This document shows, one piece after another, positions 29,001 to 38,406 of a stretch of 46,762 bases of DNA. The stretch lies in the NCBI RefSeq assembly GCF_004377485.1, contig NZ_SNTY01000018.1, positions 1 through 46,762 on the forward strand, given 5' to 3'. Position numbers and translations under genes: made by a program. Origin of the DNA: Alkanindiges illinoisensis (GTDB lineage: Bacteria; Pseudomonadota; Gammaproteobacteria; Pseudomonadales; Moraxellaceae). Every line of letters starts with the position of its first letter. The first letter of the stretch is position 1. The notes beneath the pieces were generated by a model. It made no database searches. It was not told where the DNA came from and saw nothing but the letters and a program-made list of their open reading frames with translations.

Positions 29001-30598
29001 GTCTGATTGCGCGCCTGCGTTATTCTGTACCGGGTGTTACACTGATTTCCCCACCACCGCACCATGACATTTATTCTATTGAAGACTTGTCACAGCTGAT
29101 TTTTGACTTAAAACAGGTCAATCCACAGGCCATGGTTTCAGTCAAATTAGTGTCTGAGCCGGGTGTCGGTACGATTGCAGCGGGCGTTGCCAAAGCCTAT
29201 GCCGACTTCATTACCATTTCCGGTTATGATGGTGGTACAGCCGCATCGCCATTGTCTTCAATTCACTACGCCGGTTCTCCATGGGAGCTGGGTTTAAGTG
29301 AAGCGCATCAGGCGCTACGCGTAAATGACCTGCGTGGCAAGGTTCGGGTGCAAACGGACGGTGGCTTAAAAACCGGTCTGGACGTGGTAAAAGCAGCCAT
29401 TCTGGGTGCTGAAAGCTTTGGCTTTGGCTCCACTCCAATGATTGCACTGGGCTGTAAATACCTGCGTATCTGTCATTTAAATAACTGTGCAACCGGTGTG
29501 GCGACCCAGCAGGATCACCTGCGTGAAGAGCATTACATTGGTGAGCCAGAAATGCTGATCAACTTCTTCCGCTTTATTGCTGAAGAAACCCGTGAATGGC
29601 TGGCAGCTCTGGGTGTAAGCTCCCTGCGCGACCTGATTGGCCGTACTGATTTACTAGAAGTGCTGCCGGGTGAAACTGACAAGCATGCCAATCTGGATTT
29701 AAGCGCGCTGCTAACTTCCCATGCCTCGGCGGATGGCAAATCCAACTATTGTGAAGTGGTGAAAAACGAGCCATTTGACAAAGGTTTGCTGGCGGAACGC
29801 ATGGTTGAAGTGATGCTACCTGCGATTGAAGCGGGTGAAGGCGGTAGCTTTGAGTTTATCGTGGGTAACTGTGACCGTTCCATTGGTGCACGCGTTTCTG
29901 GTGAAATTGCCAAGCGTTATGGCAACCTTGGCATGGAAATAGCGCCAGTTGTGGTGCATTTAAAAGGAACTGCTGGTCAGTCACTGGGCGTGTGGAATGC
30001 GGGTGGCTTGCATATCCGTCTGGAAGGTGATGCCAACGACTATGTCGGCAAGGGCATGGCCGGTGGTCAGGTTGCCATTTTCCCGCCAAAAGGCTCACCA
30101 TTTAAAACGCAGGAAACAGCCATTATTGGCAATACCTGTCTATATGGTGCGACTGGCGGCAAGCTGTTTGCAGCAGGGACAGCTGGCGAACGCTTTGCCG
30201 TGCGTAACTCAGGCAGCTTTGCTGTGATTGAAGGTGCTGGCGATCACTGCTGTGAATACATGACCGGTGGTATTGTGACCGTACTGGGCCGGGTAGGCCA
30301 TAACTTTGGTGCGGGCATGACCGGCGGTTTTGCCTATGTGCTGGATCTGGACGGTGATTTCTTCGATTACTGCAACCATGAGCTGATTGACCTGAACCGT
30401 ATTTCTACCGAGTCGATGGAAGATTATCGCCATCACCTGCTGGAAATCCTGCAAGATCACGTGCGTGAAACAGGCAGTGCCTGGGGACAAACCATCATTG
30501 ATGAGTTTGACTCTTACAGCCGCAAGTTCTGGCTGGTGAAGCCAAAAGCGGCAAGCCTGAATAGCCTGCTGAAAACCACCATGGCAGATCCTCAATAA
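26081..30598 (+). CDS. gltB: Glutamate synthase (NADPH) large subunit
   Basis: The alpha subunit of NADPH-GOGAT, which makes two glutamates from glutamine and 2-oxoglutarate; 1505 aa. A short propeptide precedes catalytic Cys38 ([10 protein letters not shown]) of the class II glutamine amidotransferase domain. The central and FMN-binding synthase domains follow ([42 protein letters not shown]). The 3Fe-4S ligands are Cys1125, Cys1131 and Cys1136 ([12 protein letters not shown]). The C-terminal beta-helix has the GxxG repeats ([21 protein letters not shown]). It forms an operon with gltD, 73 bp downstream. Confidence 0.98.
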   Translation: MQMPSLNTLAPNTLVSEPVAPAQSAQGLYQPDEFRDNCGFGLIAQMQGEASHHLVQTAIHSLSCMTHRGGIAADGKTGDGCGLLLAMPKAFFRDEAQKLGVSLTDIFAVGTIFLNIDPALAQHSRDVLNAEIEAEGLAVATWRKVPVDVSILGEIALRSLPAFEQIIVNNPENLPEADFNRKLFLARRRAEHKLQNDSLFYVTTLASTVISYKGLMMPAAIADFYTDLADERLASHIVVFHQRFSTNTLPRWPLAQPFRYLAHNGEINTITANRNWSVARTPKFENPLLPGLLDLKPLVNRTGSDSSSLDNMLEILVGGGMDLFRALRMLVPPAWQNVETLDSDLRAFYEFNSKHMEAWDGPAGLVIQNGRHAICMLDRNGLRPARWVITKNGYITLASEIGVWNYKPEDVVSKGRVGPGQMLVVDTLTGEVLDTAAINNHLKGMRPYRKWLRERALNLQVDNELEEQLLSTGLYGDSLKAAQKMFLVSFEERDQIIRPLAESGQEAVGSMGDDTPMAVLSRQVRHLADYFRQQFAQVTNPPIDPLREAIVMSLETCFGHEQNVFEQSADHADRVIISSPVLSNSKMHQLRELDRPGYGMNVIDLNYLESEGLQAALQRICKEAAAAIATGNCMLVLSDKNIREGYLPANAIMATGAVHHYLSEVGLRADANIIVETGLARDPHHFAVLLGFGATAIYPYLAYDVINELVDKGELLGDPVYAQANFRKGIEKGLLKVLSKMGISTVASYRGGQLFEAIGLSKDVVELCFKGVPSRIAGASFTDLENDQKKLATLAWQARKPLDQGGLLKFVYNKEYHAFNPDVIATLHKAVRSGSYDDFREYANLVNHRPIATIRDLFKLKTDNSIALDEVESVEDILPRFDSAGMSLGALSPEAHESIAIAMNTIGGRSNSGEGGEDPARYGTIRNSKIKQIASGRFGVTPAYLCSAEVLQIKVAQGAKPGEGGQLPGGKVNGLIARLRYSVPGVTLISPPPHHDIYSIEDLSQLIFDLKQVNPQAMVSVKLVSEPGVGTIAAGVAKAYADFITISGYDGGTAASPLSSIHYAGSPWELGLSEAHQALRVNDLRGKVRVQTDGGLKTGLDVVKAAILGAESFGFGSTPMIALGCKYLRICHLNNCATGVATQQDHLREEHYIGEPEMLINFFRFIAEETREWLAALGVSSLRDLIGRTDLLEVLPGETDKHANLDLSALLTSHASADGKSNYCEVVKNEPFDKGLLAERMVEVMLPAIEAGEGGSFEFIVGNCDRSIGARVSGEIAKRYGNLGMEIAPVVVHLKGTAGQSLGVWNAGGLHIRLEGDANDYVGKGMAGGQVAIFPPKGSPFKTQETAIIGNTCLYGATGGKLFAAGTAGERFAVRNSGSFAVIEGAGDHCCEYMTGGIVTVLGRVGHNFGAGMTGGFAYVLDLDGDFFDYCNHELIDLNRISTESMEDYRHHLLEILQDHVRETGSAWGQTIIDEFDSYSRKFWLVKPKAASLNSLLKTTMADPQ

Positions 30599-30656
30599 GT
30601 CTTTTTTACTTTGCACCAGGCACGTGCTGCCGTCTTAATCGGACTGGCAGCACTGA

Positions 30657-32096
<1,440 letters not shown>

Positions 32097-32140
32097 TCGC
32101 GCTGTGCTTTAACCTTTAAAGCCCCATTACCGTTGTTGAG

Positions 32141-32175
32141 AAAGCAGCTTGGTCATTTGATTAAGCTGCTTTTTT
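32141..32175 (+). terminator. Terminator after gltD
   Basis: AAAGCAGCTT (32141-32150) pairs with AAGCTGCTTT (32163-32172), followed by more T. It ends the gltBD unit. Confidence 0.85.
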
Positions 32176-32324
32176 AATGCTGATTTTTTGAGCAATGTCT
32201 TTATCCAATTTATGATTTACCGTACCCTTAATAGATCAATTTTCTCATCTGCATTGATGCTATAGGCATGCAGTAGCCTTATGGCCTTGGCTAAGCTTGC
32301 CCGAATAAGACCTGGAACCATGGG

Positions 32325-32808
32325 TATTCAACACATTTGAGCATTTTACCGCGTTACTGGGTGGTTATATTTTAAATCATCCTGAATTGCTGGAAACGCT
32401 GGATGATGATGCAGTAAAGCTCTGAGTATGGCATGCCATTGAAGAAATCGAGCATCGCAGTGTGGCTTTTGACACCTATCAAGCCTTGTATTGTGACCTA
32501 AAATTACGCCGTCAGGTCATGCAGGCGCGGTAACCACCAGTTTTGCCAGTTTAACGCTATATGCCACCCAGCGTTTATTCTGGCAGGACAAATTGAAAAG
32601 TCTGCCAAAAGTTGGTGGCAATCTTCGCGGACTGTATCTGGTCGCAAAAATGCTGGTTCAACTCACCCCTGAATACTTTTCCTATTATAAAAAGGATTTT
32701 CATCCTTCGGAAATTGACCATTCCAAAATTTTGAATTATTGGAAAAACCGACTGGCGAATGAATATCAGGTAGCAAGTTTTATGGAAGTTGCCAAGACCA
32801 TCCATTAA
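32325..32808 (+). pseudogene. Decayed metal-dependent hydrolase gene (PF10118/COG3687 type)
   Basis: Translation of 32325-32530 gives FEHFTALLGGYILNHPELLE, then an in-frame TGA where the family has a Trp (KL-stop-VWHAIEEIEHRSVAFD), then KLRRQVMQAR and another stop. A frameshift restores similarity in 32593-32808 (LKSLPKVGGNLRGLYL start, KDFHPSEIDH, ending AKTIH-stop). HAIEEIEHRSVAFD is characteristic of the predicted metal-dependent hydrolase family common in Acinetobacter. The N-terminal third is not detectable. At least one nonsense mutation and one frameshift make this a pseudogene. No other gene is visible between gltD and lemA. Confidence 0.8.
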
Positions 32809-33116
32809 TCATTGGCTCCTGAGTGGTTTTTGTTGTTATCCTACCGCCCTGAGGTACGATTAGCAAAGCATCGCTTTGCCGTACCGCAAGACGAAAGCTA
32901 TGCTTGAGTGTACGATGAGCAAAGCCACACAGTCTTGTATAGGTATAAGTGTTATTTGCCATATCGTCACTTCAAGGCTTTTTTTAAACTATCTAAAAGT
33001 TATTTGAAGCATCAACCGTAACAAGCCATTAAAAATATTCACAATTTCAATCTGGAAAAACCTGCGCATTGCCGCATGATGTCAACCATAGACATTGATA
33101 AAAACAGGTTAGACAC
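32809..33116. other. Intergenic region with palindromic repeats
   Basis: There is no credible gene. At 32853-32885 a two-part perfect hairpin is seen: GGTACG/CGTACC outer stem and GCAAAG/CTTTGC inner stem, with ATTA bulged on one side and a 5-nt loop. At 32887-32937 CAAGAC and GTCTTG enclose a 32-nt motif (32894-32925) that recurs in degenerate form at 38904-38935. The rest is AT-rich and should contain the lemA promoter. Confidence 0.55.
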
Positions 33117-33758
33117 ATGACACGTCGGGTATTACCAGCATTATTACTAATAAGCGTACTGGCCAGCAGCTTGCCAGGTTGTGGCTACAATAACTTGCAG
33201 GCCAAAGATGAAGCGGTAAACGCCAGCTGGTCTGAAGTATTGAACCAGTATCAGCGTCGCGCCGATTTGGTGCCCAATCTGGTGAATGTGGTCAAAGGCT
33301 ATGCCAGCCACGAACAGCAGGTCTTAACCGAAGTTACCCGTGCCCGTGCATCGGTGGCCGGTATTCAGGCCACGCCTGAATTAGTCAATGACCCGGTTGC
33401 ATTCCAGAAGTTTCAGCAAGCCCAAAGCCAGTTAACCGGGGCTTTGTCACGGTTACTGGTAGTGTCTGAGAACTACCCAAACCTTAAAGCAGATGCCTCA
33501 TTCCGTGATTTAAGTGCACAACTGGAAGGCACTGAAAATCGCATTACCGTAGCACGCAATCGTTACATCACAACGGTGCAGGACTACAATACCTATGTAC
33601 GCCAGTTGCCACAGTCGCTAACAGCCAAAGTGATTGGCATGCAGCCACGTCCCAATTTTTCAGTCAATAATGAAGCCAGTATTTCAACGGCGCCCACAGT
33701 CAGTTTTGATACAGCAACACCTGCTGGCCAATCAGCGCCACCAGTGGCACAGCCCTGA
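33117..33758 (+). CDS. LemA-family lipoprotein
   Basis: A 213-aa LemA-family protein. A signal peptide with lipobox SLPGC places lipidation at Cys22. The LemA core of long helices follows: NLQAKDEAVNASWSEVLNQY, RRADLVPNLVNVVKGYASHE and ENRITVARNRYITTVQDYN. The C-terminal 30 residues are Ala/Ser/Pro-rich. LemA proteins are often encoded next to TPM-domain proteins, as here. The biological role of the LemA/TPM pair is not settled; it is thought to act at the cell envelope. Confidence 0.92.
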   Translation: MTRRVLPALLLISVLASSLPGCGYNNLQAKDEAVNASWSEVLNQYQRRADLVPNLVNVVKGYASHEQQVLTEVTRARASVAGIQATPELVNDPVAFQKFQQAQSQLTGALSRLLVVSENYPNLKADASFRDLSAQLEGTENRITVARNRYITTVQDYNTYVRQLPQSLTAKVIGMQPRPNFSVNNEASISTAPTVSFDTATPAGQSAPPVAQP

Positions 33759-33768
33759 TTAATGTATA

Positions 33769-33825
33769 TGGTTTTAAAATCAGGTTCTTAGGATCATGTT
33801 TTTAAAACCACGTTGTTAAAACAAC
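33769..33825. repeat. Nested inverted repeats between lemA and the TPM gene
   Basis: TGGTTTTAAAA (33769-33779) is inverted as TTTTAAAACCA (33800-33810), loop 20 nt, followed at once by GTTGT-TAAA-ACAAC near 33812-33825. They may attenuate transcription or mark the end of the lemA mRNA. No function is shown. Confidence 0.4.
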
Positions 33826-33913
33826 CTGCTTGTGAGAAAGCTGATTTTAATGCCGTAACGCTGGATAACTAAAAATTATCCGCAGTTGAAAGGCCAAACC
33901 AGAAGACAATGCT

Positions 33914-35005
33914 ATGCCGCTACTTGCAGTTTTACGGGACAAATGCCATCAATATTTAATCATTTTTATAATGATGGTATTGCTGTTAACTGCTGTCCAA
34001 ACCCATGCAGAAGCAGCGACGCAAGCAGACCAGGTGGCAGAAGCGGCTATCGTTCTAAATCAGGCCAAGCAGGCGGGTGGGCCAGTACTGAACAGTGCTA
34101 TACCGCCAATCAGTGGACCCACTAATAATCAAAGCAATATAGAAAACTCAACGTCGGCAGAGAGACCTGCACAGGCTGACCCTAACCTCATTCAGGCCAC
34201 ATTGCCCGATTTAAACAGCCCGGTGATTGATCAGGCCAACTTATTAACCAGTGAGCAACACCAACAACTTAGCCAAAAAATTCTGGAAATCTATCAGACA
34301 GGACGGGCACAAACCGGACTTATTATCTTGTCCAGTACCGGACAGGAAGCCATTTTTGATTACGCTACCCGTGCTTTTGAACAATGGAAACTGGGCAATG
34401 AAAAAACAGATAATGGCTTGCTCATTGTGGTTGCAGTCAATGATCACCGTATCCAGATTTTAACGGGTTATGGGCTAGAAGGCGTATTACCCGATGTTGT
34501 GCTTAAGCGCATTATTGAAGAGCAAATTACCCCCCAGTTTAAGCAAGGCAACTATGCGGCTGGATTGGCTGCTGGCTTAAACCAGATTGACCAAATCTTA
34601 AAACTTGATCCAGAAATTGCTAAAAACAGTGCGGATCAACTTAAACAACAGCAGGCAGCTCAAGCCCAACAACAGGCCCGCACCCAAAGCAGTTTGACCA
34701 TGCTGATTATTCTTTGCTTGGGCGGCATGTTTGCAGCACTGTTTATAGGAAAATCCTTAAGCGCCAGTATTGCCGGTGCAGTGGGAATCGGCTGGGGCTT
34801 AAGCAGTGGACTTGGCCTCATTGGTAGCTTGATGCTAGGTGGGGGCGTATTCTTTTTATTAATTAGTTCAATCGCACAACTGCTTCTATCTGGTGTACTA
34901 AATGGTGGTGGGTTTGGCGGGGGACGCGGTGGCGGTTTTAGCGGCGGAAGCTATCGCGGTGGCGGTGGCTCATTTGGCGGCGGTGGAGCTTCTGGATCAT
35001 GGTAA
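33914..35005 (+). CDS. TPM-domain (YgcG-type) membrane protein with Gly-rich tail
   Basis: A 363-aa protein. An N-terminal hydrophobic signal (about 14-34) is followed by a Gln/Ser/Asn-rich linker. A periplasmic TPM domain (about 103-230) contains SPVIDQANLLTSEQHQQLSQ, GLIILSSTG, NGLLIVVAVNDHRIQILTGY and GLEGVLPD. Membrane segments lie at about 258-320, and a Gly/Ser-rich C-terminus (GGGFGGGRGGGFSGGSYRGG) ends the protein. This is the usual YgcG architecture. It overlaps the next TPM gene by 7 bases. Function is unproven; it is probably an envelope partner of LemA. Confidence 0.9.
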   Translation: MPLLAVLRDKCHQYLIIFIMMVLLLTAVQTHAEAATQADQVAEAAIVLNQAKQAGGPVLNSAIPPISGPTNNQSNIENSTSAERPAQADPNLIQATLPDLNSPVIDQANLLTSEQHQQLSQKILEIYQTGRAQTGLIILSSTGQEAIFDYATRAFEQWKLGNEKTDNGLLIVVAVNDHRIQILTGYGLEGVLPDVVLKRIIEEQITPQFKQGNYAAGLAAGLNQIDQILKLDPEIAKNSADQLKQQQAAQAQQQARTQSSLTMLIILCLGGMFAALFIGKSLSASIAGAVGIGWGLSSGLGLIGSLMLGGGVFFLLISSIAQLLLSGVLNGGGFGGGRGGGFSGGSYRGGGGSFGGGGASGSW

Positions 35006-35559
35006 ATAACGAGACTGACCTGATAAGTAGTCATCAAAAACTAACAGATGATTCTAAACAACTGGATTTTTCACGTTGGCTTAGAAATTTTATTTATCTA
35101 CCATGGCAGACACGCCGATGCTTTAATGCGGATGTACAAAAGCAGATTAGCAACGCCGTCGCGCGTGCTGAGCAAAATCATGCGGGTGAGATCCAAGTGA
35201 TTATTGAAGGCCATCTGCCACTGGATATGGCATTACGCAGTAATACCAGAACCCGTGCAAAACAGCTGTTTGCTGAATATGGGGTGTGGGACACTGCCTA
35301 TAACAGCGGTGTGCTGCTATATATCAACTTATGTGAGCGCAAAGTTGAAATTGTGGCTGATCGCGGCATAAATCATTTTGTTACAAGCGAGAATTGGGAC
35401 ACAATTTGCAGTAATATTACTGCGCTGCTCAAGCAAAAACAGTATTGTGCTGGGGTAATTAGTGGTATTGACCAAATTGGCGAAGTGCTTAACCAATTTT
35501 ATGCTAATAAAATAAAAGACTTAGGTAATGAACTAAGCAATCAGGCTATATTTTTATAA
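34999..35559 (+). CDS. Second TPM-domain protein
   Basis: A 186-aa protein of the same TPM superfamily (COG3762 type) but without a signal peptide or a Gly-rich tail. The domain covers about residues 45-165: ISNAVARAEQNHAGEIQVII, TRAKQLFAEYGVWDTAYNSG, VLLYINLCERKVEIVADRGI and CAGVISGIDQIGEVL. Its start lies inside the end of the preceding gene, so translation is coupled. LemA, YgcG and this protein form one set. It may be cytoplasmic or membrane-peripheral. Confidence 0.88.
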   Translation: MVNNETDLISSHQKLTDDSKQLDFSRWLRNFIYLPWQTRRCFNADVQKQISNAVARAEQNHAGEIQVIIEGHLPLDMALRSNTRTRAKQLFAEYGVWDTAYNSGVLLYINLCERKVEIVADRGINHFVTSENWDTICSNITALLKQKQYCAGVISGIDQIGEVLNQFYANKIKDLGNELSNQAIFL

Positions 35560-35612
35560 TGTTTTAAAGCTTTTAACTGAACTGACTATTTTTTTAGACA
35601 GCATTGTTAGGC

Positions 35613-35625
35613 GACAAAAATTGTC
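35613..35625. promoter_or_regulatory. GACAA-AAA-TTGTC palindrome upstream of pilA
   Basis: GACAA (35613-35617) and TTGTC (35621-35625) form a perfect inverted repeat about 110 bp upstream of the sigma-54 -24 box. PilR sites of pseudomonads contain TGTC half-sites at a similar distance, so this is a candidate PilR enhancer. The role is inferred. Confidence 0.4.
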
Positions 35626-35733
35626 AGTTATTCCCCTAAATTACTTTTTATTAGTAACTATAAATGTGCTCTAACTAACAAAATGGCTTTATTTGCCTGT
35701 TTTTGCAGCGTTAAAAATTCACATGTATTGATT

Positions 35734-35749
35734 TGGCATGACAAATGCA
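35734..35749 (+). promoter_or_regulatory. Sigma-54 (RpoN) promoter of pilA
   Basis: TGGCATG (-24) and ATGCA (-12) are separated by ACAA; the invariant GG (35735-35736) and GC (35747-35748) have the required spacing. The match to the TGGCACG-N4-TTGCA consensus is 10 of 12. Transcription should start near 35760, about 70 nt before the pilA ATG. Confidence 0.85.
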
Positions 35750-35828
35750 ATATAACAGCGTGTGTGTTAGAGCGTTGGTCAAAACAACAAGCCAACACTA
35801 CTATTTTTGTATTCCTGGGAGAATTTAT

Positions 35829-36311
35829 ATGAACGCACAAAAGGGTTTTACGTTAATTGAATTGATGATCGTTGTTGCGATCATTGGTATTCTGGCTGCT
35901 GTAGCAATTCCTGCTTATCAGGATTATACCAAGCGCGCTAAAGTGACAGAAGGCTTGTCTTTAGCATCAAGCGCTAAAACTGCTGTTGCAGAAAATGCTT
36001 CTAATGCTTCTAAATACAGCTTAGGCTGGACTACTCCAGCAGCTACTCCAAATGTTAAGAGTGTAGCAGTAAGTGATACTAATGGTGAAATTACTGTTAC
36101 TTATGATAAGCCAGTAAGTGATGGTGCTACTTTAGTATTAGCTCCTTACACTGGTGCTACTCCTGCTGCACTACCAGATTCTACAAAAGCTTATACACCA
36201 CCTGCTGATGCCGTACAGTGGCAGTGTTTAGCTGCTGGAGCTACGAAAAAAGTTTCTAGTGCTACGGCAGGTACTTTAGAGGCTAAACTTGCTCCTTCTA
36301 ATTGCCGCTAA
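35829..36311 (+). CDS. pilA: Major type IVa pilin PilA
   Basis: The pilus fibre subunit; 160 aa as the prepilin. A short leader MNAQKG is cut by PilD before Phe7 of [18 protein letters not shown], and Glu at mature position 5 is present. The globular domain ends with a disulfide pair Cys133 (VQWQC) and Cys159 (PSNCR). The last residue is Arg, so there is no C-terminal Ser for TfpO-type glycosylation. ATG 35829 is preceded by GGGAGAA at good spacing; the longer frame is not used. Codon choice favours GCT/ACT endings, unlike neighbours, as expected for a highly expressed gene. It lies downstream of a sigma-54 promoter and upstream of a terminator. Confidence 0.97.
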   Translation: MNAQKGFTLIELMIVVAIIGILAAVAIPAYQDYTKRAKVTEGLSLASSAKTAVAENASNASKYSLGWTTPAATPNVKSVAVSDTNGEITVTYDKPVSDGATLVLAPYTGATPAALPDSTKAYTPPADAVQWQCLAAGATKKVSSATAGTLEAKLAPSNCR

Positions 36312-36325
36312 TAGATTGCTGATAG

Positions 36326-36350
36326 AAAGACTGGCTTGCCAGTCTTTTTT
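36326..36350 (+). terminator. Terminator after pilA
   Basis: AAAGACTGG and CCAGTCTTT form a stem around CTTG, followed by a T-run. It should end most pilA transcripts before the downstream accessory genes. Confidence 0.85.
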
Positions 36351-36392
36351 ATTTTTAAAAAAATTAAGTTTATAATTTTAATAGGAACAAAA

Positions 36393-36677
36393 GTGGAAAA
36401 CTATTTTAAGAATGGCTTATCGCATAAAAGTTTAAATAAATTAAAAGCGTTTACCATAAGTGTTAATATAACAATGAATGCGAATTTCAATTCTAGTGAT
36501 GAAATAAATTTCTATAAGTTAATAATTCAATTGTTTGAAAGTTCAGATAAATTTATTGAAGAAGAATTTATAGAATATTTTATGTCTGAAGTTGGATTTA
36601 ATGAAGAGATAGCAAAAATATTAGTTGGTAGAATTCAATTTGGACTGAATTTACTAAGGCAATATCATATAAGCTGA
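36393..36677 (+). CDS. Unknown small AT-rich gene between pilA and tfpZ
   Basis: I do not recognise this protein. From GTG 36393, with AGGA 6-7 nt upstream, it has 94 aa. It is acidic and probably mostly helical in its C-terminal half (FYKLIIQLFESSDKFIEEEF, FNEEIAKILVGRIQFGLNLL). It has no Cys, signal peptide or clear membrane segment. Its base composition is far more AT-rich than the flanking genes, which suggests transfer along with the pilin locus. An upstream in-frame start at 36336 lies inside the pilA terminator region and is less likely. A role in pilin handling is suggested only by location. Confidence 0.5.
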   Translation: MENYFKNGLSHKSLNKLKAFTISVNITMNANFNSSDEINFYKLIIQLFESSDKFIEEEFIEYFMSEVGFNEEIAKILVGRIQFGLNLLRQYHIS

Positions 36678-36722
36678 CCAAATAACCTTTTCTACCTTTT
36701 ATTTGATGCAGTAATTTTAAAA

Positions 36723-37457
36723 ATGCCCAAACGCCTTAAATTTTTCCTAAGTCATCTTGCCATTTCAGCCATTATTGCATTTATTGCAATCATCATGGTG
36801 TTTTGCGTTTGGTATCCTGTGCCACTTGCTAAAGCTATTGGTGTCACGCATATTTTTTTAATGCTGCTGGCCATTGATGTCATCATTGGGCCAATATTAG
36901 GTTTTATTGTTTATAAAGAACATAAAAAAAGTCTCAAAATGGACTTAGGGATTATTATTTTAATTCAGGCTTTAGCTTTGTCTTATGGTATCTATAGCAT
37001 TTTTGAAGGCCGCCCTGCGTGGCTGGTATATAACGTAGACCGTTTTGAGTTAGTAAGAAATAATGAGGTTGTTAAAGAAAATATAGAAAAAGCTTTACCG
37101 CAATATCAGCAGCCTTCATGGTTAAAACCGCAATACGTGGCGGTAGAGTTCGCAAAGGATACTCAGCAGCGTAATAATGACATGTTTGCCGAAGTGTTAG
37201 GCGGAGTATCACTTGCTCAGCGTCCTGAACGCTATGTATCACTATTGCAAGCTAAGACACAAATGCAGCAACGCGCCCTACCTTTACAGGCGCTAGAGCA
37301 ATTTAATAATAAAGATCAGGTGCAAAAATTATTATCCAAATACCCTGCGGCCAACGGTTGGGTACCTCTAAAGGCCAGCAATCTGGATATGACAGTACTG
37401 GTAAGTAAAGAAACAGGGCAGGTCATTAAAATCGTAGATTTAAGGCCATGGAGCTAG
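36723..37457 (+). CDS. tfpZ: TfpX/TfpZ-family type IV pilin accessory protein
   Basis: A 244-aa inner-membrane protein of the TfpX/TfpZ group, encoded beside particular pilin alleles; such proteins influence pilin assembly or retraction. Membrane segments lie at about 10-31 (ISAIIAFIAIIMVFCVWYPV), 42-62 (LLAIDVIIGPILGFIVY) and 74-95. The periplasmic part has DRFELVRNNEVV and a C-terminal VSKETGQVIKIVDLRPW, both seen in this family. Size and topology fit TfpZ best; TfpX is possible. ATG 36723 is adopted without a strong ribosome site. Confidence 0.85.
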   Translation: MPKRLKFFLSHLAISAIIAFIAIIMVFCVWYPVPLAKAIGVTHIFLMLLAIDVIIGPILGFIVYKEHKKSLKMDLGIIILIQALALSYGIYSIFEGRPAWLVYNVDRFELVRNNEVVKENIEKALPQYQQPSWLKPQYVAVEFAKDTQQRNNDMFAEVLGGVSLAQRPERYVSLLQAKTQMQQRALPLQALEQFNNKDQVQKLLSKYPAANGWVPLKASNLDMTVLVSKETGQVIKIVDLRPWS

Positions 37458-37578
37458 GGTTTACGCCTTGTATCATTCTAATGACGTTAAGTTACACCCA
37501 ATCTACATTCAACTAACAGACAGATTTACAGTTTAACCGTAATATTATTACTGTCCCCAAGACAGTAAGACCCCCTTC

Positions 37579-37604
37579 AGCCCGCCCCCCGCGGGCTTTT
37601 TTTT
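37579..37604 (+). terminator. Terminator after tfpZ
   Basis: AGCCCGC (37579-37585) pairs with GCGGGCT (37591-37597), with a C5 loop, followed by a long T-run. It lies about 120 bp after tfpZ and ends the pilin accessory unit. Confidence 0.9.
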
Positions 37605-37729
37605 ACCTTTTTTGTCAATTCAAGGCTATTCCAATGTGCCGCATTATATAGTTTACTTAAAATCCTTTAGTTATTTTAGAACAGGTTGAATATGCTATAT
37701 TTGAGCTATTATGCTACTAAGGTTTAAAA

Positions 37730-38275
37730 ATGACTATTGCCAATAAATATCACCTAACTGAACAAGAGTACCTGCAAGGCGAATTACAAAGCCAAACTAA
37801 ACATGAATTTGTGCACGGTGAAGTATTCGCTATGGTGGGTGCAAGCGCAGGCCATAATCTGATTTCAGGGAATGTTTTTGCGGAACTTCGCGCTCATCTT
37901 AAGGGCAAACCCTGTCGCCCTTATATTAATGATATGAAAGTAAAAATAGCAAAAAACTTCTATTATCCCGATGTGGTGGTGGATTGCAGCCAGATATCAA
38001 ATGATGCTTATTTTGTAGAAACGCCAATTTTGATTGTCGAAGTATTATCGGCATCAACCAAAATGTATGATAAAACTTTTAAGTTACAGCAATATCAGCA
38101 AATTCCGACCTTGCAGGAATATGTGATGATCGAACAGGAAACCCAACTGGTAGAGGTGTTAAGTCGGCTGGATGGCTGGCAGCCTCATTATTATGAACCT
38201 CATGAGTCTTTTATTTTGCAGTCTGTTGGATTGACGCTATTGGTTGCGGATATCTATGATGGTATAAACATGTAG
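37730..38275 (+). CDS. Uma2-family (DUF820) putative nuclease-fold protein
   Basis: A 181-aa protein of the Uma2 family, which adopts a PD-(D/E)xK nuclease-like fold; the cellular role is unknown. Family blocks are the N-terminal LTEQEYLQGE, HEFVHGEVFAMVGASAGHN, YYPDVVVDC (Asp81) and PILIVEVLSAST (Glu104), followed by the conserved K(F)xxYQQIPTLQEY. AAGG lies before the ATG. It is a lone gene between the tfpZ terminator and bfr. Such genes are abundant in cyanobacteria and sporadic in gammaproteobacteria, so transfer is plausible. Confidence 0.92.
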   Translation: MTIANKYHLTEQEYLQGELQSQTKHEFVHGEVFAMVGASAGHNLISGNVFAELRAHLKGKPCRPYINDMKVKIAKNFYYPDVVVDCSQISNDAYFVETPILIVEVLSASTKMYDKTFKLQQYQQIPTLQEYVMIEQETQLVEVLSRLDGWQPHYYEPHESFILQSVGLTLLVADIYDGINM

Positions 38276-38365
38276 CGAACTTGGTAGACCTGAGGGTGCT
38301 AATCAACTATGGTTTGGACAACCTTATATTAGTAGTGAATTCTGTAAAATTTGCAAAATCATCAT

Positions 38366-38389
38366 AAAAAAAGCTGGCTTAAAGCCAGC
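38366..38389 (-). terminator. Terminator after bfr
   Basis: On the minus strand GCTGGCTT, loop T, AAGCCAGC is followed by T7 (forward A-run 38366-38372). It ends bfr transcription. Confidence 0.85.
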
Positions 38390-38406
38390 ATTTATTTGAG
38401 TAATAA

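Noticed and set aside
26097-30616. Many open frames opposite gltB
   Set aside because: gltB is unmistakable across its full length; antisense frames follow from its codon pattern.
32575-32962. Minus-strand open frames opposite the decayed hydrolase gene
   Set aside because: They show no family features, while the plus strand retains clear hydrolase motifs despite the stop and frameshift.
35745-35828. 28-residue N-terminal extension of PilA
   Set aside because: It overlaps the sigma-54 promoter and would put a non-pilin sequence before the short class III leader.
36336-36392. Upstream extension of the small gene after pilA
   Set aside because: It begins inside the pilA terminator; GTG 36393 with AGGA upstream is a better start.
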